Program-made: the position numbers and the translations under genes
In this document: in pieces, positions 14,457-22,645 of the stretch
How positions within the stretch are numbered: the stretch's first letter is position 1
Layout: each line of letters begins with the position of its first letter
From: an uncultured Blautia sp.
Lineage (GTDB): Bacteria; Bacillota; Clostridia; Lachnospirales; Lachnospiraceae
Direction of reading: 5' to 3'
Assembly (NCBI GenBank): GCA_946622645.1
Contig: CAMOQF010000010.1
Coordinates: 1 to 33,882, forward strand
Length of the DNA: 33,882 nucleotides
The notes under the pieces: generated by a model
What the model saw: only the letters and a program-made list of their open reading frames with translations
Database searches by the model: none
What the model was told of the DNA's origin: nothing

Positions 14457-15355
14457 AGAATTTGAACCGCAGAGAGCTTATAAACCGGGCAAAAGGGATC
14501 CTGACGGAAGCCGGCGTCCCGGACGCGGCCTGGGATGCATGGGAGCTTTTTGAATTCTGCACGGGACTGACAAGGACTTCCTATTTTATGGAGCCGGAAG
14601 GCCCGGTGGAGGATGAAACAGCTGCGAAATACATGGATCTGGCGGAAAAACGATCCCGCCGGATCCCTTTACAGCATATCACCGGAAGAGCTTATTTCAT
14701 GGGCCATACATTTTTGTCCGACGGCCGTACGCTTGTTCCAAGGCAGGATACCGAGACGGTCGTGGAAAATGCGCTGGGCCTTCTTCCCAAGGACAGACCG
14801 GCCAGAATACTGGATCTTTGCACGGGATCGGGCTGTATTCTTCTTTCGATCCTGCTGGAAAGACCGGACGACGTCGGAGCCGGCACCGATATTTCGGCCG
14901 AAGCGCTTTCGGCTGCCAGGCAGAATGCAGAGCAGCTGGGCGTCATGGAACGCTGTGTGTTCCGGCAGGGGGATCTTTTTTCGGCTCTGCCGTCCTCTGT
15001 AACCACAGAGGAGGAGCCGTCTGGCCCGCCCTATGACCTGATCATTTCCAACCCTCCTTACATTCCGTCGGAAGAGATCCGGACGCTCTCGCCGGAGGTG
15101 CGGTGCCATGATCCGCTGATCGCTCTGGACGGGAAGGAAGACGGCCTGTTTTTCTACCGGAGGATCATCGCCGAAGCGTCAGCCTGGCTGTGCGACGGCG
15201 GCTTTCTGGTCTTTGAGATCGGATCCACCCAGGGAGAAGCGGTTCAAAGCCTGATGCAGGAGGCTGGTTTTATCCACACAGAGGTCCGGCAGGACCTGAA
15301 CGGCCTGGACAGGACTGTTCTGGGTCAGAAAATTGGAGAAATAGAAGATGTTTGA
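14453..15355 (+). CDS. prmC: release factor glutamine methyltransferase
   Basis: A 300-residue SAM-dependent enzyme that N5-methylates the Gln of the GGQ motif in release factors. An N-terminal helical domain (1-85) precedes the Rossmann fold: [13 protein letters not shown] is the SAM loop and NPPYI, near residue 200, is the catalytic motif that holds the Gln amide. The GTG start at 14453 overlaps the stop of the DUF1385 gene (GTGA), which implies coupling; a TTG three codons on is the only close alternative. Its 3' end overlaps prfA, its substrate gene, by 8 nt. The arrangement is usually prfA-prmC in proteobacteria; prmC first is common in Clostridia. Confidence 0.95.
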   Translation: MKNLNRRELINRAKGILTEAGVPDAAWDAWELFEFCTGLTRTSYFMEPEGPVEDETAAKYMDLAEKRSRRIPLQHITGRAYFMGHTFLSDGRTLVPRQDTETVVENALGLLPKDRPARILDLCTGSGCILLSILLERPDDVGAGTDISAEALSAARQNAEQLGVMERCVFRQGDLFSALPSSVTTEEEPSGPPYDLIISNPPYIPSEEIRTLSPEVRCHDPLIALDGKEDGLFFYRRIIAEASAWLCDGGFLVFEIGSTQGEAVQSLMQEAGFIHTEVRQDLNGLDRTVLGQKIGEIEDV

Positions 15356-16424
15356 CAAACTGGAAGATCTGCTGCTGCGCTTTGCGGAGATCCTGCAGGA
15401 GCTGGGCGATCCGCAGACCGCGTCCGAACCGGGCCGCCTGCAGAAGCTTATGAAGGAACAGAGCGACCTGCAGCCCATAGCGGATACCTATCAGGAATAT
15501 AAAAAATGCCAGGAGACCGTGAGTGACAGTCTGGCCATGCTGGAGACCGAGAAGGACGAAGAGATGAGGGCTCTTTTAAAAGAAGAGCTTTCCGACGCCC
15601 GCAGCCGTCTGCCTGAGCTGGAGAAGGAGCTCAAGATCCTGCTGCTCCCCAAGGACCCGAACGATGACAAAAACGTGATCCTGGAGGTGCGCGCCGGAGC
15701 CGGCGGGGATGAAGCAGCCCTGTTTGCCGCGGAAGTCTGCCGTATGTATATGAAATACGCCGAGAACAGAAGGTGGAGGACCGAGATCCTGAGCGTAAAC
15801 GAGAGCGGGATCGGCGGTTTTAAGGAAGCTACCGTCATGATCAACGGAAAAGGGGCGTATTCCCGCCTGAAATACGAGAGCGGGGTACACCGGGTGCAGC
15901 GCGTGCCGGAGACGGAATCCGGCGGACGCATCCACACTTCCACCTGCACGGTAGCCATCATGCCGGAAGCGGAGGAGATCGATTTTCACCTGGACCTGTC
16001 GGAGTGCCGGTTTGATGTGTTCCGCGCCTCCGGAAACGGCGGCCAGTGCGTCAACACCACGGACTCGGCAGTCCGGCTGACCCACATTCCCACCGGGATC
16101 GTGGTATCCTGCCAGGACGAAAAATCACAGCTGAAAAACAAAGACAAAGCCCTCAAGGTCCTCCGCTCCAGACTGTACGAGATGGAACTCGAAAAACAGC
16201 ATGAAGCCGAGGCAAAAGAGCGGCGGAGTCAGGTCGGGACCGGAGACCGTTCCGAAAAGATCCGCACCTACAACTTCCCCCAGGGAAGAGTGACAGACCA
16301 CAGGATACATCTGACCCTGCACCGGCTGGACAACGTGCTGAACGGCGATCTGGACGAGATCATCGACAGCCTGACGGCAGCCGATCAGGCCGAAAAGCTT
16401 ACCTCCCTGCAGGGGACGAACTGA
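15348..16424 (+). CDS. prfA: peptide chain release factor 1
   Basis: A 358-residue factor that reads UAA and UAG stop codons and triggers peptide release. The recognition loop reads [14 protein letters not shown] (PxT motif, RF1 type). The catalytic GGQ lies at residues 231-233 within [17 protein letters not shown]. Length and domain order are normal. The ATG at 15348 lies inside the end of prmC, with GGAGA upstream. Co-expression with its own methyltransferase is expected. Confidence 0.97.
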   Translation: MFDKLEDLLLRFAEILQELGDPQTASEPGRLQKLMKEQSDLQPIADTYQEYKKCQETVSDSLAMLETEKDEEMRALLKEELSDARSRLPELEKELKILLLPKDPNDDKNVILEVRAGAGGDEAALFAAEVCRMYMKYAENRRWRTEILSVNESGIGGFKEATVMINGKGAYSRLKYESGVHRVQRVPETESGGRIHTSTCTVAIMPEAEEIDFHLDLSECRFDVFRASGNGGQCVNTTDSAVRLTHIPTGIVVSCQDEKSQLKNKDKALKVLRSRLYEMELEKQHEAEAKERRSQVGTGDRSEKIRTYNFPQGRVTDHRIHLTLHRLDNVLNGDLDEIIDSLTAADQAEKLTSLQGTN

Positions 16425-16440
16425 CCGGAAAGGATAAGAT

Positions 16441-17562
16441 ATGATTCTTCATTTGATCCCGAAAAAAACGATCGCGGTCCTGCTTTTGTCTGCCGGGCTT
16501 CTTTGCCTTTCCGGCTGTGGTGAAGATACGGAAAAGTACGATCAGGCTGTCCAGGACCTGGAACAGGGGAACTACGAATATGCCCTGAAGGGGTTTGAGG
16601 AGTGCATCGCGGAAGGACTTTATCCGGAACGCTCCTGCCGAGGCGCCGGCCTCTGCTGTCTCAGGCAGACGGAGTACGAGAAGGCTGCCGGATATTTTAC
16701 CGACGCGCTGAACTGCGATAATGTCGAAAAAACGATGGAACAGGATCTTCTCAGCTACCGGGCGACCGCTTATTTGAAAGCGGGTCAGTACGACAACGCC
16801 ATGGCGGACTGTCAGACCCTTGCGATGGATTTTGAAAAAACAGGCGATATCTGCTTCCTGACAGGGAGCGTCGCGCTGGCGATGGATGCCTACGACGAAG
16901 CGGCGCAGGAGTTTGATCAGGCTTACGCCAAAACGCCGGATTACGACATGGCGATCCGCATCTATGAAGAGTATATTGTCCGCGGTATGGAAGCGGACGG
17001 CACCCGTTATCTGGAGCAGTCTCTCGTGAACGATCCAAAGACGGCTGAGGATTATTGTGAGCGGGGCCGTATCTACTATTATATGGAAGACTACGACCAG
17101 GCTTCCCAGGAGCTGATCGAGGCTATGAACCGCGAGAGCGTGGAAGCGAGGCTCCTGCTCGGCATGGTCTATCTGGCGAAGCATGATATTTCGAACGCCA
17201 AGGCCATGTACACGGACTATCTTTCCATCAACGAGAATTCCGGCAAGGGCTATAACGGGCTTGCACTCTGCGCACTGGAGGAAAACGACTACGAAGGCGC
17301 GCTGAAGAATATCCGTAAAGGGATCCCGGAGGCCACTACGGAGGAGATGCAGAGTCTTCTGTTCAACGAGATCGTCGTGTACGAACGGATGCTGGATTTT
17401 GCAACCGCTGAAGACAAGGCGGAGGAATACGTATCCATGTTCCCGGAGGATACCGCTGTCAGACGGGAGCTTGCGTTTTTACAGAGCCGTACGGCGCTTA
17501 TGGGCATTGTCCAGACGAGCGAAGGAACAGAGGAACAGACAGACGATGGAACCATGGAATAA
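16441..17562 (+). CDS. TPR-repeat lipoprotein
   Basis: The protein has 373 residues. The signal peptide ends in lipobox LSGC (Cys about 23), so it is exported and lipid-anchored. The rest consists of about eight tetratricopeptide-like helix pairs with the typical Tyr/Ala/Gly spacing (QGNYEYALKGFEECI, YEKAAGYFTDAL, YDEAAQEFDQAY, YDQASQELIEAM, YEGALKNIRKGI), which usually hold partner proteins. The ATG at 16441 follows AAAGGAT, 16 nt after prfA. Its end overlaps hflX by 17 nt, so it belongs to the prmC-prfA-hflX transcript. The partner is unknown. Confidence 0.9.
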   Translation: MILHLIPKKTIAVLLLSAGLLCLSGCGEDTEKYDQAVQDLEQGNYEYALKGFEECIAEGLYPERSCRGAGLCCLRQTEYEKAAGYFTDALNCDNVEKTMEQDLLSYRATAYLKAGQYDNAMADCQTLAMDFEKTGDICFLTGSVALAMDAYDEAAQEFDQAYAKTPDYDMAIRIYEEYIVRGMEADGTRYLEQSLVNDPKTAEDYCERGRIYYYMEDYDQASQELIEAMNRESVEARLLLGMVYLAKHDISNAKAMYTDYLSINENSGKGYNGLALCALEENDYEGALKNIRKGIPEATTEEMQSLLFNEIVVYERMLDFATAEDKAEEYVSMFPEDTAVRRELAFLQSRTALMGIVQTSEGTEEQTDDGTME

Positions 17563-18781
17563 AACAGAGGACCGGGTCATCCTGGTGGGCGTACAGACCC
17601 AGGATGCGGTCAATGCGGAGGACTCGCTGGATGAGCTGGAGCTTCTGCTGGAAACCGCCGGCGGCATCGCAGCCGGACGGATCATCCAGAACAGAGAAGC
17701 CGTTCATCCCGGCACATACGTCGGAAAAGGCAAGATCGAGGAGATCAGCGTTCTTCTGGAGGCGACGGATGCCAACGGGATCGTCTGCGACGATGAACTC
17801 TCACCGGCTCAGCTCAACAATCTGGAGCGGGAGCTTGGATGCAAGGTGATGGACAGGACGCTTCTGATCCTGGATATCTTCGCAGGGAGGGCCACTTCCA
17901 GCGAAGGAAAGATCCAGGTAGAGCTTGCCCAGCTCAAATACCGCGCGGTACGGCTGGTCGGCCTGCGGGAAAGCCTTTCCCGTCTGGGCGGCGGCATCGG
18001 GACCCGGGGGCCCGGCGAGAAAAAGCTGGAGACGGACCGGAGATTGATCCGGACACGGATCTCGGCTCTCAAGGAAGAACTCCGCCAGGTGGAAAAGCAC
18101 CGCGCCCTTATCCGGCAGGGGAGAGAAAAGAACGGCCTGAAAACGGCGGCCATCGTCGGTTATACCAACGCCGGCAAATCGACTCTTCTTAACACCCTGA
18201 CAGGAGCGGAGGTCCTCTCGGAGGACAAACTGTTTGCGACGCTGGATCCGACCACGCGGCTGCTTACGCTGCCGGACGGGGAACAGATGCTGCTCACCGA
18301 TACGGTAGGTTTTATAAGAAAGCTTCCCCATCATCTGGTGGAGGCGTTCAAAAGCACTCTGGAGGAAGCAAAGTACGCCGACTACATCCTGCATGTAGTG
18401 GACGCCGCCAACCCGGATGCGGAAATGCAGATGCATATCGTCTACGATACCCTGAGAGACCTTGGAGCGGAAGGAAAACCCGTCATCACGCTGTTCAACA
18501 AACAGGATGACCCGTGCGCGGCCGCTTTGCACGATCTCCGTGCGGACCACACCGTACGCATATCCGCCCGGACGGGCGAAGGCCTGGACGGCTTGCTGGG
18601 CCTGCTTTCGAAACTGCTTTCGGAAGACCTGATCACGGTGGAGAGGATCCTTCCCTACGACCAGGGAGGGCTTGTATCGCAGGTCCGGAAGTACGGAAAA
18701 CTCCTGGAGGAGGAATACAGACCGGAAGGGATCTTCATCCGCGCAAAAGTGCCGAAAGACCTTTATTTCCGGCTGCCATAG
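17546..18781 (+). CDS. hflX: ribosome-associated GTPase HflX
   Basis: A 411-residue protein. HflX GTPases bind the 50S subunit and split or rescue stalled ribosomes. The N-terminal HflX domain (about 20-190) ends with the Gly-rich RLGGGIGTRGPGEKKLETDRR. The G domain shows G1 GYTNAGKST near 205, DTVGFI near 252 and NKQD near 317. The frame is open from 17399, but that part lies within the TPR gene. The ATG at 17546 (MEPWNKTEDRVILVG) follows AGAGGAAC and fits the family. It overlaps the preceding gene by 17 nt. It is the last gene before a strong terminator. Confidence 0.95.
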   Translation: MEPWNKTEDRVILVGVQTQDAVNAEDSLDELELLLETAGGIAAGRIIQNREAVHPGTYVGKGKIEEISVLLEATDANGIVCDDELSPAQLNNLERELGCKVMDRTLLILDIFAGRATSSEGKIQVELAQLKYRAVRLVGLRESLSRLGGGIGTRGPGEKKLETDRRLIRTRISALKEELRQVEKHRALIRQGREKNGLKTAAIVGYTNAGKSTLLNTLTGAEVLSEDKLFATLDPTTRLLTLPDGEQMLLTDTVGFIRKLPHHLVEAFKSTLEEAKYADYILHVVDAANPDAEMQMHIVYDTLRDLGAEGKPVITLFNKQDDPCAAALHDLRADHTVRISARTGEGLDGLLGLLSKLLSEDLITVERILPYDQGGLVSQVRKYGKLLEEEYRPEGIFIRAKVPKDLYFRLP

Positions 18782-18795
18782 TAAAACCTGACAAA

Positions 18796-18846
18796 ACACC
18801 ATCTGGTATTTGATGCAAAATTGTCATACCAGATATGGTGTTTTTT
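18796..18846 (+). terminator. Rho-independent terminator after hflX
   Basis: A 14-bp interrupted stem: ACACCATCTGGTAT (18796-18809) pairs with ATACCAG plus ATGGTGT (18826-18841), with a 2-nt bulge and a 16-nt loop, followed by a T run to 18846. The nrdD promoter begins right after it. Confidence 0.85.
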
Positions 18847-18848
18847 GG

Positions 18849-18877
18849 TTGACGTAATATGGATACAGTGCTACAAT
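18849..18877 (+). promoter_or_regulatory. sigma-A promoter of nrdD
   Basis: TTGACG (18849-18854), a 17-bp spacer and TACAAT (18872-18877). A small hairpin GCGCC/GGCGC (18887-18901) lies in the leader. I see no clear pair of NrdR boxes. Confidence 0.8.
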
Positions 18878-18940
18878 AGCAAATGGGCGCCGACAAGGCG
18901 CAATTCTAAACTAATGGGAAAGCACAGGGGGAACAACATC

Positions 18941-21361
18941 ATGTTTCAGGTAGTAAAAAGAGATGGCCAGATCGCTGATTTTAAGATGAGCAAGATCACA
19001 GGCGCCATCGATAAAGCCTTTGATGCAAAGGAAAAAATATACAGTCCCGATATGATCGAGCTTCTGGGTCTCAGGGTCACAGCTGATTTCCAGACCAAGA
19101 TCAAGGACGACAAGGTAACCGTGGAAGACATCCAGGACAGCGTTGAAAACGTCCTCATCCAGGCCGGATACGCAGATGTGGCCAAGGCCTACATCCTGTA
19201 CCGCAAACAGCGCGAAAAAGTCCGCAATATGAAATCCACGATCCTCGACTACAAAGAGATCGTAAACAGTTATGTCAAGGTGGAGGACTGGCGCGTCAAG
19301 GAAAATTCGACCGTCACCTACTCCGTCGGCGGACTGATCCTCAGCAACTCCGGAGCCGTTACAGCCAACTACTGGCTCTCCGAGATCTATGACAACGAGA
19401 TCGCGGACGCGCACCGCAACGCGGATATCCATATCCACGATCTGTCCATGCTGACAGGCTACTGCGCAGGATGGTCCTTAAAGCAGCTGATCCAGGAAGG
19501 CCTTGGCGGCATCGAGGGCAAGATCACATCTTCCCCTGCCAAACACCTCAGTGTCCTCTGCAACCAGATGGTCAACTTCCTCGGCATCATGCAGAATGAA
19601 TGGGCAGGCGCCCAGGCGTTCAGCTCCTTTGATACCTACCTGGCTCCCTTTGTAAAAACGGACAACTTAAGCTACGACGAAGTCAAAAAGTGCATCGAGT
19701 CCTTTATATACGGCGTCAACACCCCCAGCCGCTGGGGCACACAGGCACCCTTCTCCAACATCACCCTGGACTGGACGGTCCCGGACGACCTTGCGGAGCT
19801 CCCCGCCATCGTGGGCGGCAAAGAGCAGAACTTTAAATACAAAGACTGCAAGCGCGAGATGGACATGATCAACAAGGCCTTTATCGAGACCATGATCGAG
19901 GGCGACGCCAACGGCAGAGGCTTCCAGTATCCCATCCCCACCTACTCCATCACCAAAGAGTTTGACTGGGACGATACCGAGAACAACCGCCTCCTGTTTG
20001 AAATGACCGCAAAATACGGCACACCGTATTTTTCCAACTACATCAACAGCGACATGAAGCCGAGCGACATCCGCAGCATGTGCTGCCGGCTTCGTCTGGA
20101 CCTGAGAGAACTCCGCAAAAAGAGCGGCGGTTTCTTCGGCTCCGGCGAGAGCACCGGGTCGGTTGGCGTTGTCACCATCAATATGCCGCGTATCGCCTAT
20201 CTGTCCAAGAACGAGACAGAGTTCTACCGCAGACTGGACCACATGATGGACGTGTCAGCCAGATCGCTGCACATCAAGAGAGAAGTGATCACCAAGCTTC
20301 TGAACGAGGGCCTGTATCCCTACACCAGACGTTATCTTGGCACCTTCAGCAACCACTTCTCCACCATCGGTCTTGTAGGCATGAACGAGGTCGGCCTGAA
20401 CGCCGCCTGGCTGGGCTGCGACATGTCGGATCCGCGCACCCAGAAGTTCAGCCAGGAAGTGCTGAACCACATGAGAGAGCGCCTCTCTGACTATCAGGAG
20501 ATGTACTCGGGCGAGCTCTTCAATCTGGAAGCGACCCCGGCGGAATCCACGGCCTATCGTCTGGCCAAGCACGACAGAGACCGCTGGCCGGATATCCGCA
20601 CTGCCGGCAGCAAAGGCGACGTGCCTTACTACACCAACAGCTCCCACCTTCCGGTGGAATACACCAGCGACATCTTCGACGCGCTGGATATCCAGGACGA
20701 TCTGCAGACCCTGTATACCTCCGGCACCGTGTTCCACGGCTTCCTGGGAGAAAAGCTCCCGAGCTGGAAATCGGCCGCGTCCCTGGTACGCAAGATCGCG
20801 GAAAACTACAAACTGCCCTATTATACCATTTCGCCCACCTATTCGGTCTGCCGCGAACATGGCTACCTGAGCGGCGAGCACTTTACCTGCCCCAAATGCG
20901 GACAGAAGGCGGAGGTCTACAGCCGCATCACCGGTTACTACCGTCCGGTTCAGAACTGGAACGACGGAAAAGCGCAGGAATACAAAAACCGTACCCTGTA
21001 CGACGTCATGCATTCCGAAGTAAAGCCGGCCGATGGCCGCAGCGTACCGCTCAAGTTTGAAGAGCCGGCCATCACCAAGGTGCACACCTCTGTCGTCACG
21101 GTGACGGACGACGACGTGACCATCCGTCCGGTAGAGACCCACAAGTATCTGTTCACCACCAGCACCTGCCCCAACTGCCGCATCGCAAAACAGATGCTGG
21201 AAGGAGAAGAGTACGAGGTCATCGACGCCGAGCAGAATCCCGAAATGGCAAGAGAGTACGGGATCATGCAGGCTCCTACGCTGGTCATCACGGACGGCGA
21301 GCATATGAAAAAATATGTCAACGCTTCCAACATCCAGCGGTACGTCGACGAAGAATTATAA
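18941..21361 (+). CDS. nrdD: anaerobic (class III) ribonucleoside-triphosphate reductase with fused thioredoxin-like domain
   Basis: A glycyl-radical enzyme of 806 residues that makes deoxynucleotides without oxygen. An N-terminal ATP cone (1-95: MFQVVKRDGQIADFKMSKIT) senses ATP/dATP. The barrel contains GYCAGWSLKQLI and MCCRLRLDL. The zinc site near the C-terminus uses Cys 637, Cys 650 and Cys 653 (with His 640 near). The radical Gly lies near 665 in SRITGYYRP. Beyond this, residues about 725-806 form an extra thioredoxin/glutaredoxin-like domain with CPNC at 743-746 and a cis-Pro-like APTLVI. The start is the ATG at 18941, 9 nt after AGGGGG; the in-frame ATG at 18914 is less well placed. 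No nrdG activase gene adjoins it, although that is the usual neighbour. Confidence 0.95.
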   Translation: MFQVVKRDGQIADFKMSKITGAIDKAFDAKEKIYSPDMIELLGLRVTADFQTKIKDDKVTVEDIQDSVENVLIQAGYADVAKAYILYRKQREKVRNMKSTILDYKEIVNSYVKVEDWRVKENSTVTYSVGGLILSNSGAVTANYWLSEIYDNEIADAHRNADIHIHDLSMLTGYCAGWSLKQLIQEGLGGIEGKITSSPAKHLSVLCNQMVNFLGIMQNEWAGAQAFSSFDTYLAPFVKTDNLSYDEVKKCIESFIYGVNTPSRWGTQAPFSNITLDWTVPDDLAELPAIVGGKEQNFKYKDCKREMDMINKAFIETMIEGDANGRGFQYPIPTYSITKEFDWDDTENNRLLFEMTAKYGTPYFSNYINSDMKPSDIRSMCCRLRLDLRELRKKSGGFFGSGESTGSVGVVTINMPRIAYLSKNETEFYRRLDHMMDVSARSLHIKREVITKLLNEGLYPYTRRYLGTFSNHFSTIGLVGMNEVGLNAAWLGCDMSDPRTQKFSQEVLNHMRERLSDYQEMYSGELFNLEATPAESTAYRLAKHDRDRWPDIRTAGSKGDVPYYTNSSHLPVEYTSDIFDALDIQDDLQTLYTSGTVFHGFLGEKLPSWKSAASLVRKIAENYKLPYYTISPTYSVCREHGYLSGEHFTCPKCGQKAEVYSRITGYYRPVQNWNDGKAQEYKNRTLYDVMHSEVKPADGRSVPLKFEEPAITKVHTSVVTVTDDDVTIRPVETHKYLFTTSTCPNCRIAKQMLEGEEYEVIDAEQNPEMAREYGIMQAPTLVITDGEHMKKYVNASNIQRYVDEEL

Positions 21362-21380
21362 TAGCGCAAAACTGCGAAAG

Positions 21381-21412
21381 GGCTGCTGCATCTGATGCGG
21401 CAGCCTCTTTTT
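21381..21412 (+). terminator. Rho-independent terminator after nrdD
   Basis: A 10-bp stem GGCTGCTGCA/TGCGGCAGCC (21381-21390, 21396-21405; one T-G pair) with a 5-nt loop, followed by TCTTTTT. Confidence 0.85.
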
Positions 21413-21456
21413 GAGAGAGGACGGCCTGACGCCGCTTTCGGAAAGAGAGGTTCATT

Positions 21457-22629
21457 ATGCATCCTGCTGTATCGATCGGTATGTATCTGGCAGGCGTCAC
21501 GATTACCTACATATTGTGCCATGTGTCCATCAAACCCGGATATATTATCAGTCCGGTCCTGAAAGGACTTTACTTTGTCGTGACAGCGCTCTGCCTTCTG
21601 GCTGCCACGACACCGATCTTCGGCGCCATGCTGCCGGATGGAAAAATCAAATTCTTCCTGCAGAAGGTGGGCGATATCTGGCTGGGATTTTTCGTCTATT
21701 TTCCACTTCTGGTGCTGGTTCTCTCCATACTCCAGGGGATCATCCGTCTTTTTCACGGCCCGATGATCCGGGGACTCGTACCCGGGATCAGCTTTGTCGT
21801 CTCCCTGACCCTGCTGATCTATGGAATGATCCATGCACAGCAGACGGTCGTGACCTATTTTGATGTGGATATCGCCGCCAAGGACGCCCCGGAAGAGGAT
21901 CTGAAAGTGATCCTGCTGGGAGATCTGCATCTGAGCGTAAACTCCGTCCTCTCCACGACGGAAAAGATGGTGGAACTCGTAAATGCGGAAGACGCGGACG
22001 TGGTCCTGATCGCCGGAGATATCTTCAACAGCTCCTACAACGGCTTGTCACAGCCTGAAAAATACGCCGAAGCGCTCCGCGGCATGAAGGCGAAGTACGG
22101 CGTCTACGCCGTGTACGGCAATCATGATGTGAAAGAAACACTCTTTGGCGGCTTCCCCATCTCACCCATCTCGGAGGCCTTCCGGATCAAAGAGATGGAA
22201 GACTTTATGGCGGACTGCAATTTCAAAGTCCTCTACGACGAGACCGTAGAGATCGCGGATGGAAAAGTACAGATCGTCGGACGTATTGACGGCGAAAAAG
22301 CCGGGGACGGGACCTCCAACCGGATGAGTCCCGCAGAGGTGCTCTCGGGGATCGATCCGGATAAACCGGTGATCGTCCTCCAGCATGAACCTGTGGAATT
22401 TGCCGCCCTTTATGAGAACGGCGCCGATCTGGCAGTCTGCGGCCATACGCACGCCGGACAGATATTTCCCGGAAACCTGATCGTTCCCTTGTTTAACGAG
22501 AACGCCTACGGTTATAAGAACGTGGGCGGCCTGGACACCGTCGTCACATCGGGGGTCGGCTATTACGGACCGCCCATGCGGATCGGGACCAACAGCGAAG
22601 TTGCGGTGCTCACAGTTCATTTCAAGTGA
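21457..22629 (+). CDS. membrane-bound metallophosphoesterase (YkuE/YaeI-like)
   Basis: The protein has 390 residues. Four hydrophobic helices (about 6-24, 31-50, 72-96, 107-125) anchor a calcineurin-like phosphoesterase domain (about 148-390). All metal-binding blocks are present: GDLHLS near 155, AGDIFNSSY, YGNHDVKE, LQHEP and CGHTHAGQIFP. In related proteins the domain acts outside or at the membrane on phospholipid or sugar-phosphate esters; the substrate here is unknown. The ATG at 21457 follows AGAGAGG. The downstream DUF975 gene starts 16 nt after the stop, so both are probably co-transcribed. Confidence 0.9.
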   Translation: MHPAVSIGMYLAGVTITYILCHVSIKPGYIISPVLKGLYFVVTALCLLAATTPIFGAMLPDGKIKFFLQKVGDIWLGFFVYFPLLVLVLSILQGIIRLFHGPMIRGLVPGISFVVSLTLLIYGMIHAQQTVVTYFDVDIAAKDAPEEDLKVILLGDLHLSVNSVLSTTEKMVELVNAEDADVVLIAGDIFNSSYNGLSQPEKYAEALRGMKAKYGVYAVYGNHDVKETLFGGFPISPISEAFRIKEMEDFMADCNFKVLYDETVEIADGKVQIVGRIDGEKAGDGTSNRMSPAEVLSGIDPDKPVIVLQHEPVEFAALYENGADLAVCGHTHAGQIFPGNLIVPLFNENAYGYKNVGGLDTVVTSGVGYYGPPMRIGTNSEVAVLTVHFK

Positions 22630-22645
22630 TGAGGATGACACAGAT

